64,000 bases of DNA from Rhodopirellula bahusiensis (GCF_002727185.1 NZ_NIZW01000003.1:217501-281500), one strand, 5' to 3'; positions 9,072 to 18,792 are shown, counted from the stretch's first letter. Notes: generated by a model from the letters alone, not told the origin. A program made the numbers and translations.

Positions 9072-12000
9072 ATGATGACCGCAACTGAATGCCCGTCGAT
9101 CGAACGATTGAAGGATTTGACGCTGGGCCGATTGGCCGAAGAAGACAGCGACTCAATGCTGGACCACCTTCGCGATTGTGAAGTTTGCCAATCTGAATTG
9201 GAAACGATCGGCGATGGCGAGGACTCTTTGATCCAAGCCATCCGATCGCCCGATGACGCTTCGGAATGGATTCTCGAGCCACAATGCGACGTGGCCGTGA
9301 TCGCTGCTTTGGGTGCGATCGGAATTGGCCAGCAGTCACCCACCGTCTCGGAAATGCCGGCTTTTCCGGTCTCGATCGGTGAATATGAAATCGTTCGGCC
9401 GTTGGGCCGCGGTGGAATGGGCAATGTTTATTTGGCTCGTCATACCAAACTGGGCCGCCTGGTCGCACTCAAGGTCTTGGCCGGGCATCGTCTCGCGGAT
9501 GCCAAAATGAAGGAGCGGTTTGAGGCTGAGATGCGGGCCGTGGGACAGTTGAGTCACCCTGGGATCGTCACGGCCCATGACGCTCGTGAAATCGATGGCA
9601 CAGCGGTATTGATCACCGAATTCATTGACGGAATGGATTTGGCTCAGTTGGTTTCGCGAACCGGGCCGATCGGCGTTGCGGACGCTTGTGATCTGATTCG
9701 CCAAGTGGCCGTCGCACTGCAATACACCAGCGACCAAGGTTTCGTTCACCGCGACGTCAAACCGTCGAACATCATGCTGGGCCATTCCGGCGAAGTGAAG
9801 TTGTTGGATCTGGGATTGGCTCGTTTGCAGGAGCCTCGTCACGAAACATCAGGCTTGACCGGCACCGGACAAGCGATGGGGACAGCGGATTACATTGCCC
9901 CCGAGCAGGTCACGGACAGTCGTGGTGTCGACGTTCGCGCCGACATTTATTCGCTTGGCTGCACTTTGTTTAAGTTACTGACCGGGCATGCACCGTTTGC
10001 TGGGCCGCAATGCACGACCGCGTTTGCCAAGATGACCGCTCATGTTTCCTCGCCACCGCCGGTGCTCAGCGATTTCTTGACCGATGCACCCGCTGGGTTG
10101 AACAAGTTGGTTGCATCGATGTTGGACAAAGACCAAACATCGCGACCACAAACGCCGATGCAGGTCGCTGAAAAGCTAAAGCCATTTGCGAGTGACGCCA
10201 ATCTGTCTGGTTTGATCGCTCGTGCCGGAACAGCCTCGTCCGAGCGTGCGCCCGCCAGCCATCCAGAAACCAAGGTTTCGTCCCAGACACAAAGTTGGCG
10301 GCGACGATCGGTGCCCATCACCGCGGCGATCGCCGCCGGATTTTTTGGGTTGTTCATTGGATTGATGAGTGGTGTGCTGATCCGCATCAAGATGCCCGAC
10401 GGTTCGGTCGTGACTGTGAACGCACCTGATGGAAGCGAAGTCAGCGTCGTCCCCAATGCATCGCCAGACATACCATCTGAAAACATCGCATCGCCGGCCG
10501 TTACCACTTCCGAAGACCAACGTGAAGAAGCGTTCCTGAAATTCGCGATTTTGGCAACCGAAGAAGAAATGCGGGAGTACGGTTCGAAATATGAGGGGCT
10601 TCCGGAGGATTTCGATGTCATCCGAGATGGTTTTCGATGGTATGCAGTTGATCCTGATGCTGACCTTTCTTCGCCGTTACGCATCAATGGGAATGCGTTG
10701 CATTTGGTCCGTGAGGCTGGTTCGCTGGCAATCGATCAAGACAAGCTTCGCGAGCAAATCGAAATGGCTCAAGCAAAGGGCAATGAGCAGATCGAGCTTC
10801 GACTGAGCGAGGCTGCTGGGGAGTCGCTGCGTGAACTCACCCGCAACAACATGCGACGAAGGTTGGCGATCATCGTCAACGGGAAGATCCGAATGGCACC
10901 GACGATCATGGCGGAAGTGGGCCGTGACATTGCAATCACGGGTCGGTTTACCCAGGAAGAAATCAGCTTCTTGATGGATGCGTTGAACAGTGGACTCGTT
11001 CAGCCACTGTCAGAAGTAGGGGTTGTGACACGGGCACCAATCGATATCTGGCGTCTTCAAGGCGTTTGGAAAATCAGTGATGAGCCAGCGGGCAGGTTGC
11101 TTGCGTTCGATAATTCAGGATTCTTGGTGGCGACCGATCAGTGGATTCGAGCGGCCGGGAAGATGACTGTCATGCCTCACCGTGACCAATGGATGGAAGT
11201 TCACTTTGAAAACTCGTTCCCAGGGGGGCCTCAGGGAGACCCGGTCTACATGGTTCGGTTTTTGAATGGAGATAAACTGGAGCTTGGGTCGAAGACGCTG
11301 CAGCCGCTTTCGTCATTGGACTTTACCGGTTCCTATCAGGTCGAGAACATTCGTGTCGCCGAACGCATTGGAAGCATTCCGACCGAAATGACTGAAGTGA
11401 AAGCACTGATGGATTCGCCAGTCGTGTCGAAAGCTGATGCCATCGAGCGCCAATCGATCAACTCTGCACTCTTGTTGATAATGCAAGCAAAGATTGAAGG
11501 CGTGGACTTCTGGGTCCAGGCAGGTGAACGCGATGTCCAGTCCACCAATCAATTGAAGCAAATGGGCCTTGCCTTTCACAACTTTGCGTCGGCTTATCGC
11601 AAGTTTCCTGCGTCGGCATCGATGGCGAGAGAGGGAGCGATTGGAATCAACGACCAATCCGAGTTGAAGCCGTTTTCTTGGCGAGTGGCGATTCTGCCTT
11701 TCATTGAGCAACAGGAGTTGTTCGAGCAGTATCATTTCGACGAACCGTGGGACAGCGAAGCGAACTTGAAGTTGCTGGCGAAGATGCCTTCCACCTATCG
11801 AAGTCCCGATGCGGCGGAAGACCAACCCGTTGGGCATGCCAACTATCAAGGCATCGCCGATGGTGGCAGTGCATTGGGCATCGACGATGGTGTCAAATTC
11901 AGAGACATCCGAGACGGGACGGTCAACACGTTGCTAATTTTGGAAACGAAATCGTCAGTTCCTTGGACGAAGCCGCAAGATCTCAGTGAGTTGCCGAAGT

Positions 12001-12125
12001 TTGCTGATGATGCCGTTCTTCGGTATCTGATGGCCGATGGATCCGCGAGGACGATGGATCCGGTGGACGAAGAAAAACTGAAGGCTTTGGTCACACGGGA
12101 CGGTGGAGAACGCATTGAACCTTGA
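9072..12125 (+). CDS. Mosaic transmembrane Ser/Thr protein kinase
   Basis: A 1017-residue Hanks-type kinase. At the N-terminus C7, H32, C36 and C39 form a zinc-finger pattern like that of anti-sigma factors. The kinase domain (about 103-375) has the glycine loop GRGGMGNVY, the ALK lysine, HRDVKPSN at about 226-233, and DLG in place of DFG. A membrane helix lies at about 415-438. The outer part contains a segment like the SecD/SecF periplasmic head (about 558-640: AIIVNGKIRMAPTI), then an LQGVWKIS segment like planctomycete TIGR03067 domains, and a tail from about 823 like DUF1559 proteins (SWRVAILPFIEQQELFEQYH). GGAGG lies six bases before ATG 9072. Divergence from the ECF gene supports a sigma/kinase signalling pair. 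The outer assignments are from pattern memory. Confidence 0.9.
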   Translation: MMTATECPSIERLKDLTLGRLAEEDSDSMLDHLRDCEVCQSELETIGDGEDSLIQAIRSPDDASEWILEPQCDVAVIAALGAIGIGQQSPTVSEMPAFPVSIGEYEIVRPLGRGGMGNVYLARHTKLGRLVALKVLAGHRLADAKMKERFEAEMRAVGQLSHPGIVTAHDAREIDGTAVLITEFIDGMDLAQLVSRTGPIGVADACDLIRQVAVALQYTSDQGFVHRDVKPSNIMLGHSGEVKLLDLGLARLQEPRHETSGLTGTGQAMGTADYIAPEQVTDSRGVDVRADIYSLGCTLFKLLTGHAPFAGPQCTTAFAKMTAHVSSPPPVLSDFLTDAPAGLNKLVASMLDKDQTSRPQTPMQVAEKLKPFASDANLSGLIARAGTASSERAPASHPETKVSSQTQSWRRRSVPITAAIAAGFFGLFIGLMSGVLIRIKMPDGSVVTVNAPDGSEVSVVPNASPDIPSENIASPAVTTSEDQREEAFLKFAILATEEEMREYGSKYEGLPEDFDVIRDGFRWYAVDPDADLSSPLRINGNALHLVREAGSLAIDQDKLREQIEMAQAKGNEQIELRLSEAAGESLRELTRNNMRRRLAIIVNGKIRMAPTIMAEVGRDIAITGRFTQEEISFLMDALNSGLVQPLSEVGVVTRAPIDIWRLQGVWKISDEPAGRLLAFDNSGFLVATDQWIRAAGKMTVMPHRDQWMEVHFENSFPGGPQGDPVYMVRFLNGDKLELGSKTLQPLSSLDFTGSYQVENIRVAERIGSIPTEMTEVKALMDSPVVSKADAIERQSINSALLLIMQAKIEGVDFWVQAGERDVQSTNQLKQMGLAFHNFASAYRKFPASASMAREGAIGINDQSELKPFSWRVAILPFIEQQELFEQYHFDEPWDSEANLKLLAKMPSTYRSPDAAEDQPVGHANYQGIADGGSALGIDDGVKFRDIRDGTVNTLLILETKSSVPWTKPQDLSELPKFADDAVLRYLMADGSARTMDPVDEEKLKALVTRDGGERIEP

Positions 12126-12243
12126 ATTGGCTTCAATCGGTCGTGTCTTCTGCGATCCGCCGTTGGGCGTGGCGAGTTCAACGGAGTCTGTTGGGTCAGG
12201 CAGGGCCTTTCGTTTGAGATCACCGTTCGATTTGAGTTAGAAT

Positions 12244-12948
12244 GTGACCATGCAAATTCCCAGTCTTCCCAATGCCACCGCGAATGCGGCTTTGCCTCTC
12301 AGTGTCGCTGACACGCTGACGGACCTGGGAGGCATTTCGTCCGATCGATTGCGGGTGGTTGAAGCCTCCAGGTCCGCCACAGCGGAGGATCTTGCCATCC
12401 TTCACGCTCAGGGCGTGATGTGCGAACTCGTCGATGGCCAATTGGTGGAGAAGCAGATGGGGTTCAAAGAATCACTGCTGGCGGCTGTGTTGATCGAATT
12501 TTTGAGTGCATTTGCGAGGCAACACAAGCTGGGCATCGTCTCGGGGCCGGATGGTTTTGTGACCCTCTTTCCAGATCTGATTCGCGGTCCCGATGTGGCT
12601 TTTTTGTCCTGGGATCGGCTCCCGGGCGGACGATTGCCGGAGGAGGCGTTTCCCCGAATTGTTCCTGATTTGGTGGTGGAGGTTCTCAGTCCGGGGAACA
12701 CTCGGGCGGAAATGGCTCGCAAACGTCGCGAATATTTTCACGCGGGCGTCCGGTTGGTTTGGACGGTGGATTCCATTCGAAGGTCCGTTGCAGTCTTCAC
12801 CTCGGCGACGCAGTCCTCGGTACTTGGTGAAACGGAATCACTCGATGGTGGCGAGGTGCTGCCCGGGCTGAAGATCAACTTGGCGGAAGTGTTCGCAGTT
12901 CTTGACGGTCCAGACGTGGACGAGAGTCCTACCGTCGCAAACGGTTAA
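12244..12948 (+). CDS. Uma2 family protein (DUF820, putative endonuclease)
   Basis: A 234-residue protein with the Uma2 (DUF820) core: LVDGQLVEKQMGFKESLLAAV, then LIRGPDVAFLSWDRLP, then PDLVVEVLSPGNTRAEMARKR and REYFHAGVRLVWTVDS. The conserved D, E and K residues give the PD-(D/E)xK-like core; family members are annotated as putative endonucleases, but function is largely unproven. Uma2 genes are numerous in planctomycetes and cyanobacteria. The frame opens with GTG at 12244; ATG at 12250 is two codons later and could be the real start. The gene stands alone, between the kinase gene and the convergent cupredoxin-like gene. Confidence 0.85.
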   Translation: MTMQIPSLPNATANAALPLSVADTLTDLGGISSDRLRVVEASRSATAEDLAILHAQGVMCELVDGQLVEKQMGFKESLLAAVLIEFLSAFARQHKLGIVSGPDGFVTLFPDLIRGPDVAFLSWDRLPGGRLPEEAFPRIVPDLVVEVLSPGNTRAEMARKRREYFHAGVRLVWTVDSIRRSVAVFTSATQSSVLGETESLDGGEVLPGLKINLAEVFAVLDGPDVDESPTVANG

Positions 12949-12968
12949 TTGAGCAGCATTCCTCGTTG

Positions 12969-13763
12969 TCACTGTCCGGTTGATACTGCTGTTTGAATGC
13001 TCGCAAAGTTCTCGGGTGAAAGCTTCACCTGACCCAGGTCGTTGATGCCTTCGGCCAAGGTGACCTGGAATCGATTGCGGTCCCACTGTTGAACGTTGCC
13101 ATCGATCGTGATGTTGGTCAGGTGGCGGGCGTCTTCATGGAAGACGCGAAAAGTGAGTTCCTGGTTCTCGGGAAGACCCTTGATTTCAATCCGTCCTTGC
13201 GCGTCGCTGACGGCAGCGTAGGGGTGATCGAGAACGACCAACCAAGCTCGCATCCAAGGGTGAATGTTGCAGTCAATCGGTAGCGGTGCGGGCTCTGCCT
13301 GTTGTAACGAATAGTCGCGATTGTTGCCGGCAGGAATGAGGATACCCGAGTGATTGTTTCGAATGAAATTGATGTTGATGTTGTGACCAACCTTGGCCTC
13401 TGACACATCGCAGACCAATTTGTCTCCGCTTTGAGCAAGAACCACACGCGGTTCAAGACGGCAGCCTTTTGCCCGTAGATTTCGAGTTTGCTTGGATGGT
13501 TTGGAAGCAGGCAATTGCGTTCCTCCACGACCGGTGTAGAGGTACACCACCACATTCTGAATACCTTTTGTTTCCTGGTCCACCAGCAGACGCTCATCGA
13601 GCAAATTCAATTGACCGCACACCGCTTTGTCCCGGTCGACATCGAGCGGTTTGGGAATGGGGGCTGGACCATCGAACAAGAATTGCAATCGCAGGTCAGC
13701 AGCATGAGCGGAAGCACAGCGGCAGATGAGAAGGCAAGCGATCGAAAGGATGAGTGTTTTCAT
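12969..13763 (-). CDS. Exported cupredoxin-like protein (methylamine-utilization type)
   Basis: A 264-residue exported protein with a signal peptide (MKTLILSIACLLICRC, cleavage near AHAADL). The middle shows an INFIRNNHSG stretch and the segment DCNIHPWMRAWLVVLDHPY, in which Cys, His and Met have the spacing of a blue-copper site; KLVCDVSEAKVGHNINI before it is the matching beta-strand region. Planctomycete proteins of this type are often annotated as methylamine-utilization or plastocyanin-like. The last part (GLPENQELTFRVFHEDAR) is Ig-like. ATG 13763 is chosen because it overlaps the stop of the response regulator as ATGA, although the frame extends seven codons upstream. It is the last gene of the VWA-kinase-regulator operon, so it may be an output or redox partner of that system. 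Confidence 0.7.
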   Translation of the reverse strand: MKTLILSIACLLICRCASAHAADLRLQFLFDGPAPIPKPLDVDRDKAVCGQLNLLDERLLVDQETKGIQNVVVYLYTGRGGTQLPASKPSKQTRNLRAKGCRLEPRVVLAQSGDKLVCDVSEAKVGHNININFIRNNHSGILIPAGNNRDYSLQQAEPAPLPIDCNIHPWMRAWLVVLDHPYAAVSDAQGRIEIKGLPENQELTFRVFHEDARHLTNITIDGNVQQWDRNRFQVTLAEGINDLGQVKLSPENFASIQTAVSTGQ

Positions 13764-14479
13764 GTGCGAGGTTCGCATTCGCATCGGTAACCGATGCCGT
13801 AGACAGTTTGGATGATTCGGGGGTGTTTGGGATCGATCTCAATTCGCTTGCGAAGTTGGCTGACCGTTTGGTCGACGGTTCGGCTGTTGGGGACTCGGTT
13901 CTGCCCCCAGCATTCTTGGAAGAGCGTTTGGCGATGCACCACGTCGCCGTCGGCATCATGCAACAGAATCAGGATCTGTAGTTCGCGAGCGGTGAGTTCA
14001 ATCACTGTATCGCCGCGGGTCGCTCGCAGTTTGGCGGGAGTGATTTGCAAGTTATCCATGTTGAAGGCGAGATGGGCGGTGGGGTCTTTCGAGTCCGGTG
14101 CTGAACTCGTTTCTGGTTGGCAGCGTCTGAGGACCGCTTTGACACGGGCGATGACTTCGTGGGACCCAAATGGCTTGCTGATGTAGTCGTCTGCACCCAG
14201 CTCAAAACCAACCACTTTATCGATCTCTTCCCCTTTGGCGGTGATGAAGATGACGGGCGTTTGTTTGTCGTTGGCTCGCAAGAGTCGGCAGACGTCATAG
14301 CCGCTTTTCATTGGCATCATCACGTCCAAACAGACCAAATCAAATTTCTTTGACTCCATCATCTTGGATGCGGACAGTCCATCGCCAACCGTGGCCACGT
14401 CGTAGCCTTCGGCTTGGAGTAGTTCTTCCAGCGCCGCGCGGGTGTGGCGGTCATCTTCCGCGATCAGAATCCGAGTCAT
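13760..14479 (-). CDS. OmpR/PhoB family response regulator
   Basis: A 239-residue two-domain regulator. The receiver domain has the acidic pair at D9-D10, the phosphoacceptor D52 in LVCLDVMMP, and the KPF motif near residue 103. The C-terminal half is a winged-helix DNA-binding domain (VIELTARELQILILLHDADGDVVHRQTLFQECWG, then RTVDQTVSQLRKRIE and VYGIGYRCE). It receives phosphate from a sensor kinase, here very probably the one encoded immediately upstream, whose stop overlaps this start as ATGA. Its own stop overlaps the cupredoxin-like gene. Target promoters are unknown; the region before the VWA gene (17566-17838) is a natural candidate for autoregulation. Confidence 0.93.
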   Translation of the reverse strand: MTRILIAEDDRHTRAALEELLQAEGYDVATVGDGLSASKMMESKKFDLVCLDVMMPMKSGYDVCRLLRANDKQTPVIFITAKGEEIDKVVGFELGADDYISKPFGSHEVIARVKAVLRRCQPETSSAPDSKDPTAHLAFNMDNLQITPAKLRATRGDTVIELTARELQILILLHDADGDVVHRQTLFQECWGQNRVPNSRTVDQTVSQLRKRIEIDPKHPRIIQTVYGIGYRCECEPRT

Positions 14480-16164
14480 GGTCGTTTCGTTTGGGATGCT
14501 GAGGGACGATGTTCAGTTAAGGGCACCGGTTGCAACGTGAAGCGAAAATGCGAGCCACGCTCGGAAGGAATCCACATTAGTTCGCCACCGTGACGACGAG
14601 CCGCGTTGCGAGCGATCGCCAGTCCAAGGCCCGTGCCTGCTGGTGCCGACAAGGAATCGTCGAGTCGTTCGAAGGGTTGAAAGATACGTTTGGCTTCCGG
14701 CTTGCTGATCCCGGGACCATCGTCGATCACGTTGATGGTGATCATCGTTGGCGTTTGCGAACTCGTGATCGTGACTTGTTCACCCGAGGCGGCGTACTTT
14801 TCGACGTTGCTCAGCAAATTCACCAGGACCAGTTCGATCACGTCGGTGTCGATTTGAATCGCTTCGGCGGCGTTCAATTCCAAGTCGGATTGAATCTCAA
14901 GGCTCTCCATCGCTGGGGAAAAACTCTCCACGACACGACGGATGATTTGATCGGGAACTTCACGGGTCGGATGCAGTTTTCCTTTGCCGGAAACCATGTC
15001 GAGGACACCCGTGACCAACCGTGAGAGCCGCTGACTTTCCTCTTCGATTACATCCAACCGTTCGAGCAGCTTTGGGTGTTGGCTTGTTTTATTGGGTGAA
15101 AGATCGGCGTCGGTATCGAGGTCTCGTTTGGCGAGCTCGGCGTACAAGCGAATGTTGGTCAACGGCGTTCGCAACTCGTGCGACACATGGCTGGCGAAGC
15201 TGACGCGTTGTTGAGCCAAAGCCATTTGCCGACGAATCGTTGTCAGGACATACACGCCGAGCAATAGCATCGTGGTCGCGAGCGCCAGCAAGGTTGCCAG
15301 CAATGGAATGGTTCCGTCGGCCAGCCATCCCGGATTGGGTGTGATGGATGGTGTGTAGAGCAACCGCCATCCGTTCCAGGGTGACTCCATCCGAATGGTT
15401 GCCAGCGGTTGGGATTGGTTGGTTGCATTCGAGGAATCTCCCCAGCGGTACACCGTTCGATCGGTGCTGTCTCGCAGTTCGTAACGACCGGATTTGTCCG
15501 AAGACGAGGCGGGCAAGGCTTCGACAAGGTCGGCCATCCATCGCCCTCGTTCCAGAACGATTCCGGTGGCGGTCTGGTCGGATCGCGGCAACCAGAGCAC
15601 CAATTGCAGGCCGTCCTCGTGGAACCAACTTTGCCAGCGAGTGCTGGTGGTTGATGAGGTGCTTGCGAACGATGATTTTGACGTCCGAGAATTTCGTGAC
15701 CGCAAGAGGTTTTGCTTGATGGACGACAAGGATCCGGAGTTACCTCGAGGAGCATTGGCTTCCTCGATTTCTCCAATCGGTCGACCGCGAGCGAGTTCAC
15801 TCAGGGCGGCGTGCCACAACGTTTCTGATGTTTCGTCGACAACAGGTTTGCGAGGGTAGATCAAACGCCCATCGCGATCGACCAACAAGACCGAGCGAAC
15901 GATGGGCGTAGAACGGCGAAGCTCAGCGAGCTGATCTAAGTCACGATCGGCAACGCGAAGTTGGTTGCCTAAATCGGATTCATATCGCTGGGCGATGGGA
16001 CGCAAGTTGGAACTCAAGTCCCGCAGTCGCCCAGCGAAGAGTTCCTGCAGTTGGTCACGTTGCTGCTGTTGTTGCCGCGCGAGCGTGGCGGTTCCGAACC
16101 AGCCGATCAAGATCAGCGGCGAAACGATGAGCAACAGCAATGCGAGAACGTGACGGAGAAGCAA
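14476..16164 (-). CDS. Two-component sensor histidine kinase with non-ATG start
   Basis: A 562-residue membrane kinase: an N-terminal helix (VLALLLLIVSPLILIGWFG), a long extracytoplasmic part rich in coiled-coil glutamines (QQQQQRDQL) up to a second helix at about 283-305 (LLATLLALATTMLLLGVYVL), HisKA with the phosphoacceptor H329 in SHELRTPLTN, and an HATPase domain with NLLSNVEKYA, DDGPGI and GTGLGLAI. No ATG exists at the front: the only plausible start is TTG 16164, six bases after the stop of the VWA gene and in the same frame, so the two proteins are separated only by one TGA. Its stop overlaps the response regulator start. It probably senses an envelope signal together with the VWA protein; the ligand is unknown. 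Confidence 0.9.
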   Translation of the reverse strand: MLLRHVLALLLLIVSPLILIGWFGTATLARQQQQQRDQLQELFAGRLRDLSSNLRPIAQRYESDLGNQLRVADRDLDQLAELRRSTPIVRSVLLVDRDGRLIYPRKPVVDETSETLWHAALSELARGRPIGEIEEANAPRGNSGSLSSIKQNLLRSRNSRTSKSSFASTSSTTSTRWQSWFHEDGLQLVLWLPRSDQTATGIVLERGRWMADLVEALPASSSDKSGRYELRDSTDRTVYRWGDSSNATNQSQPLATIRMESPWNGWRLLYTPSITPNPGWLADGTIPLLATLLALATTMLLLGVYVLTTIRRQMALAQQRVSFASHVSHELRTPLTNIRLYAELAKRDLDTDADLSPNKTSQHPKLLERLDVIEEESQRLSRLVTGVLDMVSGKGKLHPTREVPDQIIRRVVESFSPAMESLEIQSDLELNAAEAIQIDTDVIELVLVNLLSNVEKYAASGEQVTITSSQTPTMITINVIDDGPGISKPEAKRIFQPFERLDDSLSAPAGTGLGLAIARNAARRHGGELMWIPSERGSHFRFTLQPVPLTEHRPSASQTKRP

Positions 16165-16170
16165 AAGCGA

Positions 16171-17565
16171 TCACTTGCCAGAGGCGGAGGACGGGGAAGA
16201 CGAGAGGCTGGGCACATCAACCGAATAGGGTTGTTGACTTTGTACTGCATTTTGCAACTGCCGCATGCTTTTGCGAGTTGAATTCCACTTGGAACGATCG
16301 ACAATCGCTTCCGCTTGCATTTCGTTGCTCTCTTCCGCCTGCTTGAGTTCTGGAAGAACGCTATTGACACCTTTGGATGCGCATTCAAGGGCAATCAGGT
16401 TGAGGCAAGCTGCATTTTTTGCGAGTAGCGTTTGGGCCTCTTTGACTTGGCCCGCATCCCGCATTGCTGTTGCTTCACGGTTGCGTTCGGTGGTGATTTG
16501 CAAGCTGCAATAGGCGTACACCTCCATGTCCTTGGCTTCTTCGACGATCTTTTCTTCGTCACTGAAGCGAACCTGGATGCTGCTGGTCAGTTTCTCTTTG
16601 GTTTCGGTTTGTAGATTGCGATACTGCACCGTGACTTCTGCCAGGTCTCGGGTGGAGTCTTCCGTGCCGGGTGAAACTTCGGTTTCGACGATGAAGTAGC
16701 GTTCTTGATTGGCATAAAGCTGGGCCAGCGGAATGCGAATCGTTTGAGCTTCAATGTCTCCTTCGCTGCCGATCATCCGAACGGGGCGAACGGATTCGTC
16801 GAGCGTGACCACGATGTCAAACTCGTTGGCGACGACGCTGAGCAGTCCATCAAACTCTTGGTTGAACACCGAGACCAAACTGTCCGCGTCCTCGATGAAC
16901 GCGTGGTTGCCACCGCCAACGGAGGCCAGTGCGACCATCAGGTCTTCGTTGTAACCGGAGCCGAGGCCGAGAGTGCTTACGCTGATCGCTTCTTTCATCA
17001 GTGACCGTCCGAGGCCCTCGAGCTCTTGCGGGCTTTTGGGGCCCACGTTGGCCAGACCATCCGAAAGCAGGATGACTCGGTTGACTTGTTCCTCGCTGAG
17101 GAATTTACGAACTTCCGCGGCACCCTTGCTGACTCCGGCGAACAAGGCGGTGGAGCTGCCGGCTTGGATCCCACGAATTTTTTGTTTGATCAATTCGCGA
17201 TCGGTGGCTTTGGTGGCCGGGACCAAGACGGTGACGTTGCTGTCATAAAGAACGATCGAGACGATGTCATCGTTGCTGAGTCGATCGATCGCGGCTTCGG
17301 CAGCCTCTTTGGCGCGGGCGAGTTTTTGTCCGCTCATTGAACCGCTTTGGTCCAGCACCAAGCAGACATTGACCGGTGGTCGTTCTTCCGCGGACTTCAG
17401 TTCAAAACCAGTCAGAGCGATGCGCAAGTGGTTGGTTTGTTTTTCGCCCGACTTCATGACCGGATGCACCAGTCGGACGTCCAATTTGACTTGTTCTGCC
17501 GCCGCTTCGTGAAGCGGCGAGGCCGTCATGGCAGCGACCAGTAACATCAACAGTGAGAAACGCAT
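16171..17565 (-). CDS. Exported von Willebrand factor A domain protein
   Basis: A 464-residue exported protein. ATG 17565 is chosen because AGGAG lies about seven bases upstream and the protein then begins MRFSLLMLLVAAMTAS, a signal peptide; the frame itself is open to 17625. The VWA domain carries the metal-ion-dependent adhesion site LDQSGSMSG with later T and D residues (VILLSDGLANVGP). The region after it (FDGLLSVVANEFDIVVTLD) resembles YfbK/Ca-activated chloride-channel-like VWA proteins. The end is rich in serine. It heads the operon with a sensor kinase, response regulator and cupredoxin-like protein, and may bind a metal or protein ligand outside the membrane and pass the state to the kinase; that is inference. 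Confidence 0.87.
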   Translation of the reverse strand: MRFSLLMLLVAAMTASPLHEAAAEQVKLDVRLVHPVMKSGEKQTNHLRIALTGFELKSAEERPPVNVCLVLDQSGSMSGQKLARAKEAAEAAIDRLSNDDIVSIVLYDSNVTVLVPATKATDRELIKQKIRGIQAGSSTALFAGVSKGAAEVRKFLSEEQVNRVILLSDGLANVGPKSPQELEGLGRSLMKEAISVSTLGLGSGYNEDLMVALASVGGGNHAFIEDADSLVSVFNQEFDGLLSVVANEFDIVVTLDESVRPVRMIGSEGDIEAQTIRIPLAQLYANQERYFIVETEVSPGTEDSTRDLAEVTVQYRNLQTETKEKLTSSIQVRFSDEEKIVEEAKDMEVYAYCSLQITTERNREATAMRDAGQVKEAQTLLAKNAACLNLIALECASKGVNSVLPELKQAEESNEMQAEAIVDRSKWNSTRKSMRQLQNAVQSQQPYSVDVPSLSSSPSSASGK

Positions 17566-17838
17566 CGGAAGGCTCCTGAGACAAGTGAGGACTAGCGGTC
17601 GAGCCGGACATGGCTCGGACGCCACTCATTGAACGAGAAGCGGTCGCTCAGAAGTTCGAATGGGTGTCAGCCAATTGTAAAAGAAATGTCAGACATTGAA
17701 TTCATGCTGTTTCGCAGGGGATTTGCCGCGAGTAAACACTCCGATCTTCGATTCACGAAGAATTTCCAATTTTTGAAGGGGAGGGTTGGTGTGCTGTGAC
17801 ATGCTCCACCGGAGTTTGAATCAGGTAAACTGCTCCCT

Positions 17839-18792
17839 ATGAGCAACGCACCCGCATCTTCCGTGTCCGATCCGTCGCCGTCTGTTACCACTTCGGTTGA
17901 TACCGCTCGAGATTCGTTGGGGCCGCTGTTGACACCTGCCTTGCTGGGCAGACTGGAACGTTTGGAGCTCGTTTCGCGAAAGATTTTTCGCGGGCGGATG
18001 AAAGGCGAGCGGCTCAGTCGTCGGAAAGGTCAAAGCGTCGAGTTCGCGGACTTTCGCAACTACGTCCCTGGGGACGACCTTCGGTTGATCGATTGGAATT
18101 TGTACGCCCGATTGGATCAGTTGTTTCTCAAACTGTTTCAAGAAGAAGAGGACCTGCATTTCCACGCGTTAATCGACACCAGTGCGTCAATGAACTTTGG
18201 CACGCCGAATAAGTTGCGTGTCGCCAAGCAACTCGCCGCCGCACTCGGGTATGTCGGGTTGTGTCATGGTGATCGAGTTTGCGTTCGAGCCATGGGGGCG
18301 GAAGGTCAGCATGCACCGGTGCTACGATCGCGGGGCTCGTTCTGGAAAATGCTGAATTATTTGGACGGCTTGTCGGGAGGCGAGAACGTTTCGCTGCATG
18401 ATGGAGTCAAGGACTTCGTGATGCGAGGTGGCGGCGCCGGCGTGGTGGTGTTGATCACCGATATGATGGACAAAGCCGGCTACGAATCGGCACTGCGGAT
18501 GCTGGTCGGTCGGCAAATCGATGTGTTTGTCTTGCAGGTCTTGTCACAAGAAGAAATCGATCCGCCGCTGCGAGGTGACCGACGGTTGATTGATGTCGAG
18601 GACGGCGATGCGGCCGAGATCACCGTCAATCAATTTGTGTTGGACAAGTACCAAGACAACCTCAAAGCGTTTCTCAATCAGATTCGGCAGTATTGTGCGA
18701 AACGATCCATCGTGCATGTGATGGTTCCAACCGACACGCCGATAGAAACCGTGATCACCAAGTACCTGCGAACACGTGGGGTTGTACGATGA
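17839..18792 (+). CDS. DUF58 domain protein
   Basis: A 317-residue soluble protein of the DUF58 family. The hallmark RRKGQSVEFADFRNYVPGDD followed by RLIDWNLYAR is complete, and a VWA-like MIDAS is present as LIDTSASMNFG. DUF58 proteins usually work with a MoxR-type AAA ATPase and membrane VWA proteins of the BatA type in envelope-associated chaperone or metal-insertion systems. A BatA-like gene follows with an ATGA overlap, but no MoxR gene lies within the window next to it. The upstream 213 bases are shared with the divergent VWA-kinase operon, so the two units could be coregulated. Confidence 0.9.
   Translation: MSNAPASSVSDPSPSVTTSVDTARDSLGPLLTPALLGRLERLELVSRKIFRGRMKGERLSRRKGQSVEFADFRNYVPGDDLRLIDWNLYARLDQLFLKLFQEEEDLHFHALIDTSASMNFGTPNKLRVAKQLAAALGYVGLCHGDRVCVRAMGAEGQHAPVLRSRGSFWKMLNYLDGLSGGENVSLHDGVKDFVMRGGGAGVVVLITDMMDKAGYESALRMLVGRQIDVFVLQVLSQEEIDPPLRGDRRLIDVEDGDAAEITVNQFVLDKYQDNLKAFLNQIRQYCAKRSIVHVMVPTDTPIETVITKYLRTRGVVR

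Noticed and set aside
8992-9468. N-terminal extension of the ECF sigma factor frame
   Set aside because: It runs antisense through the kinase zinc finger and start, is basic and without sigma features; ATG 8991 gives a normal length.
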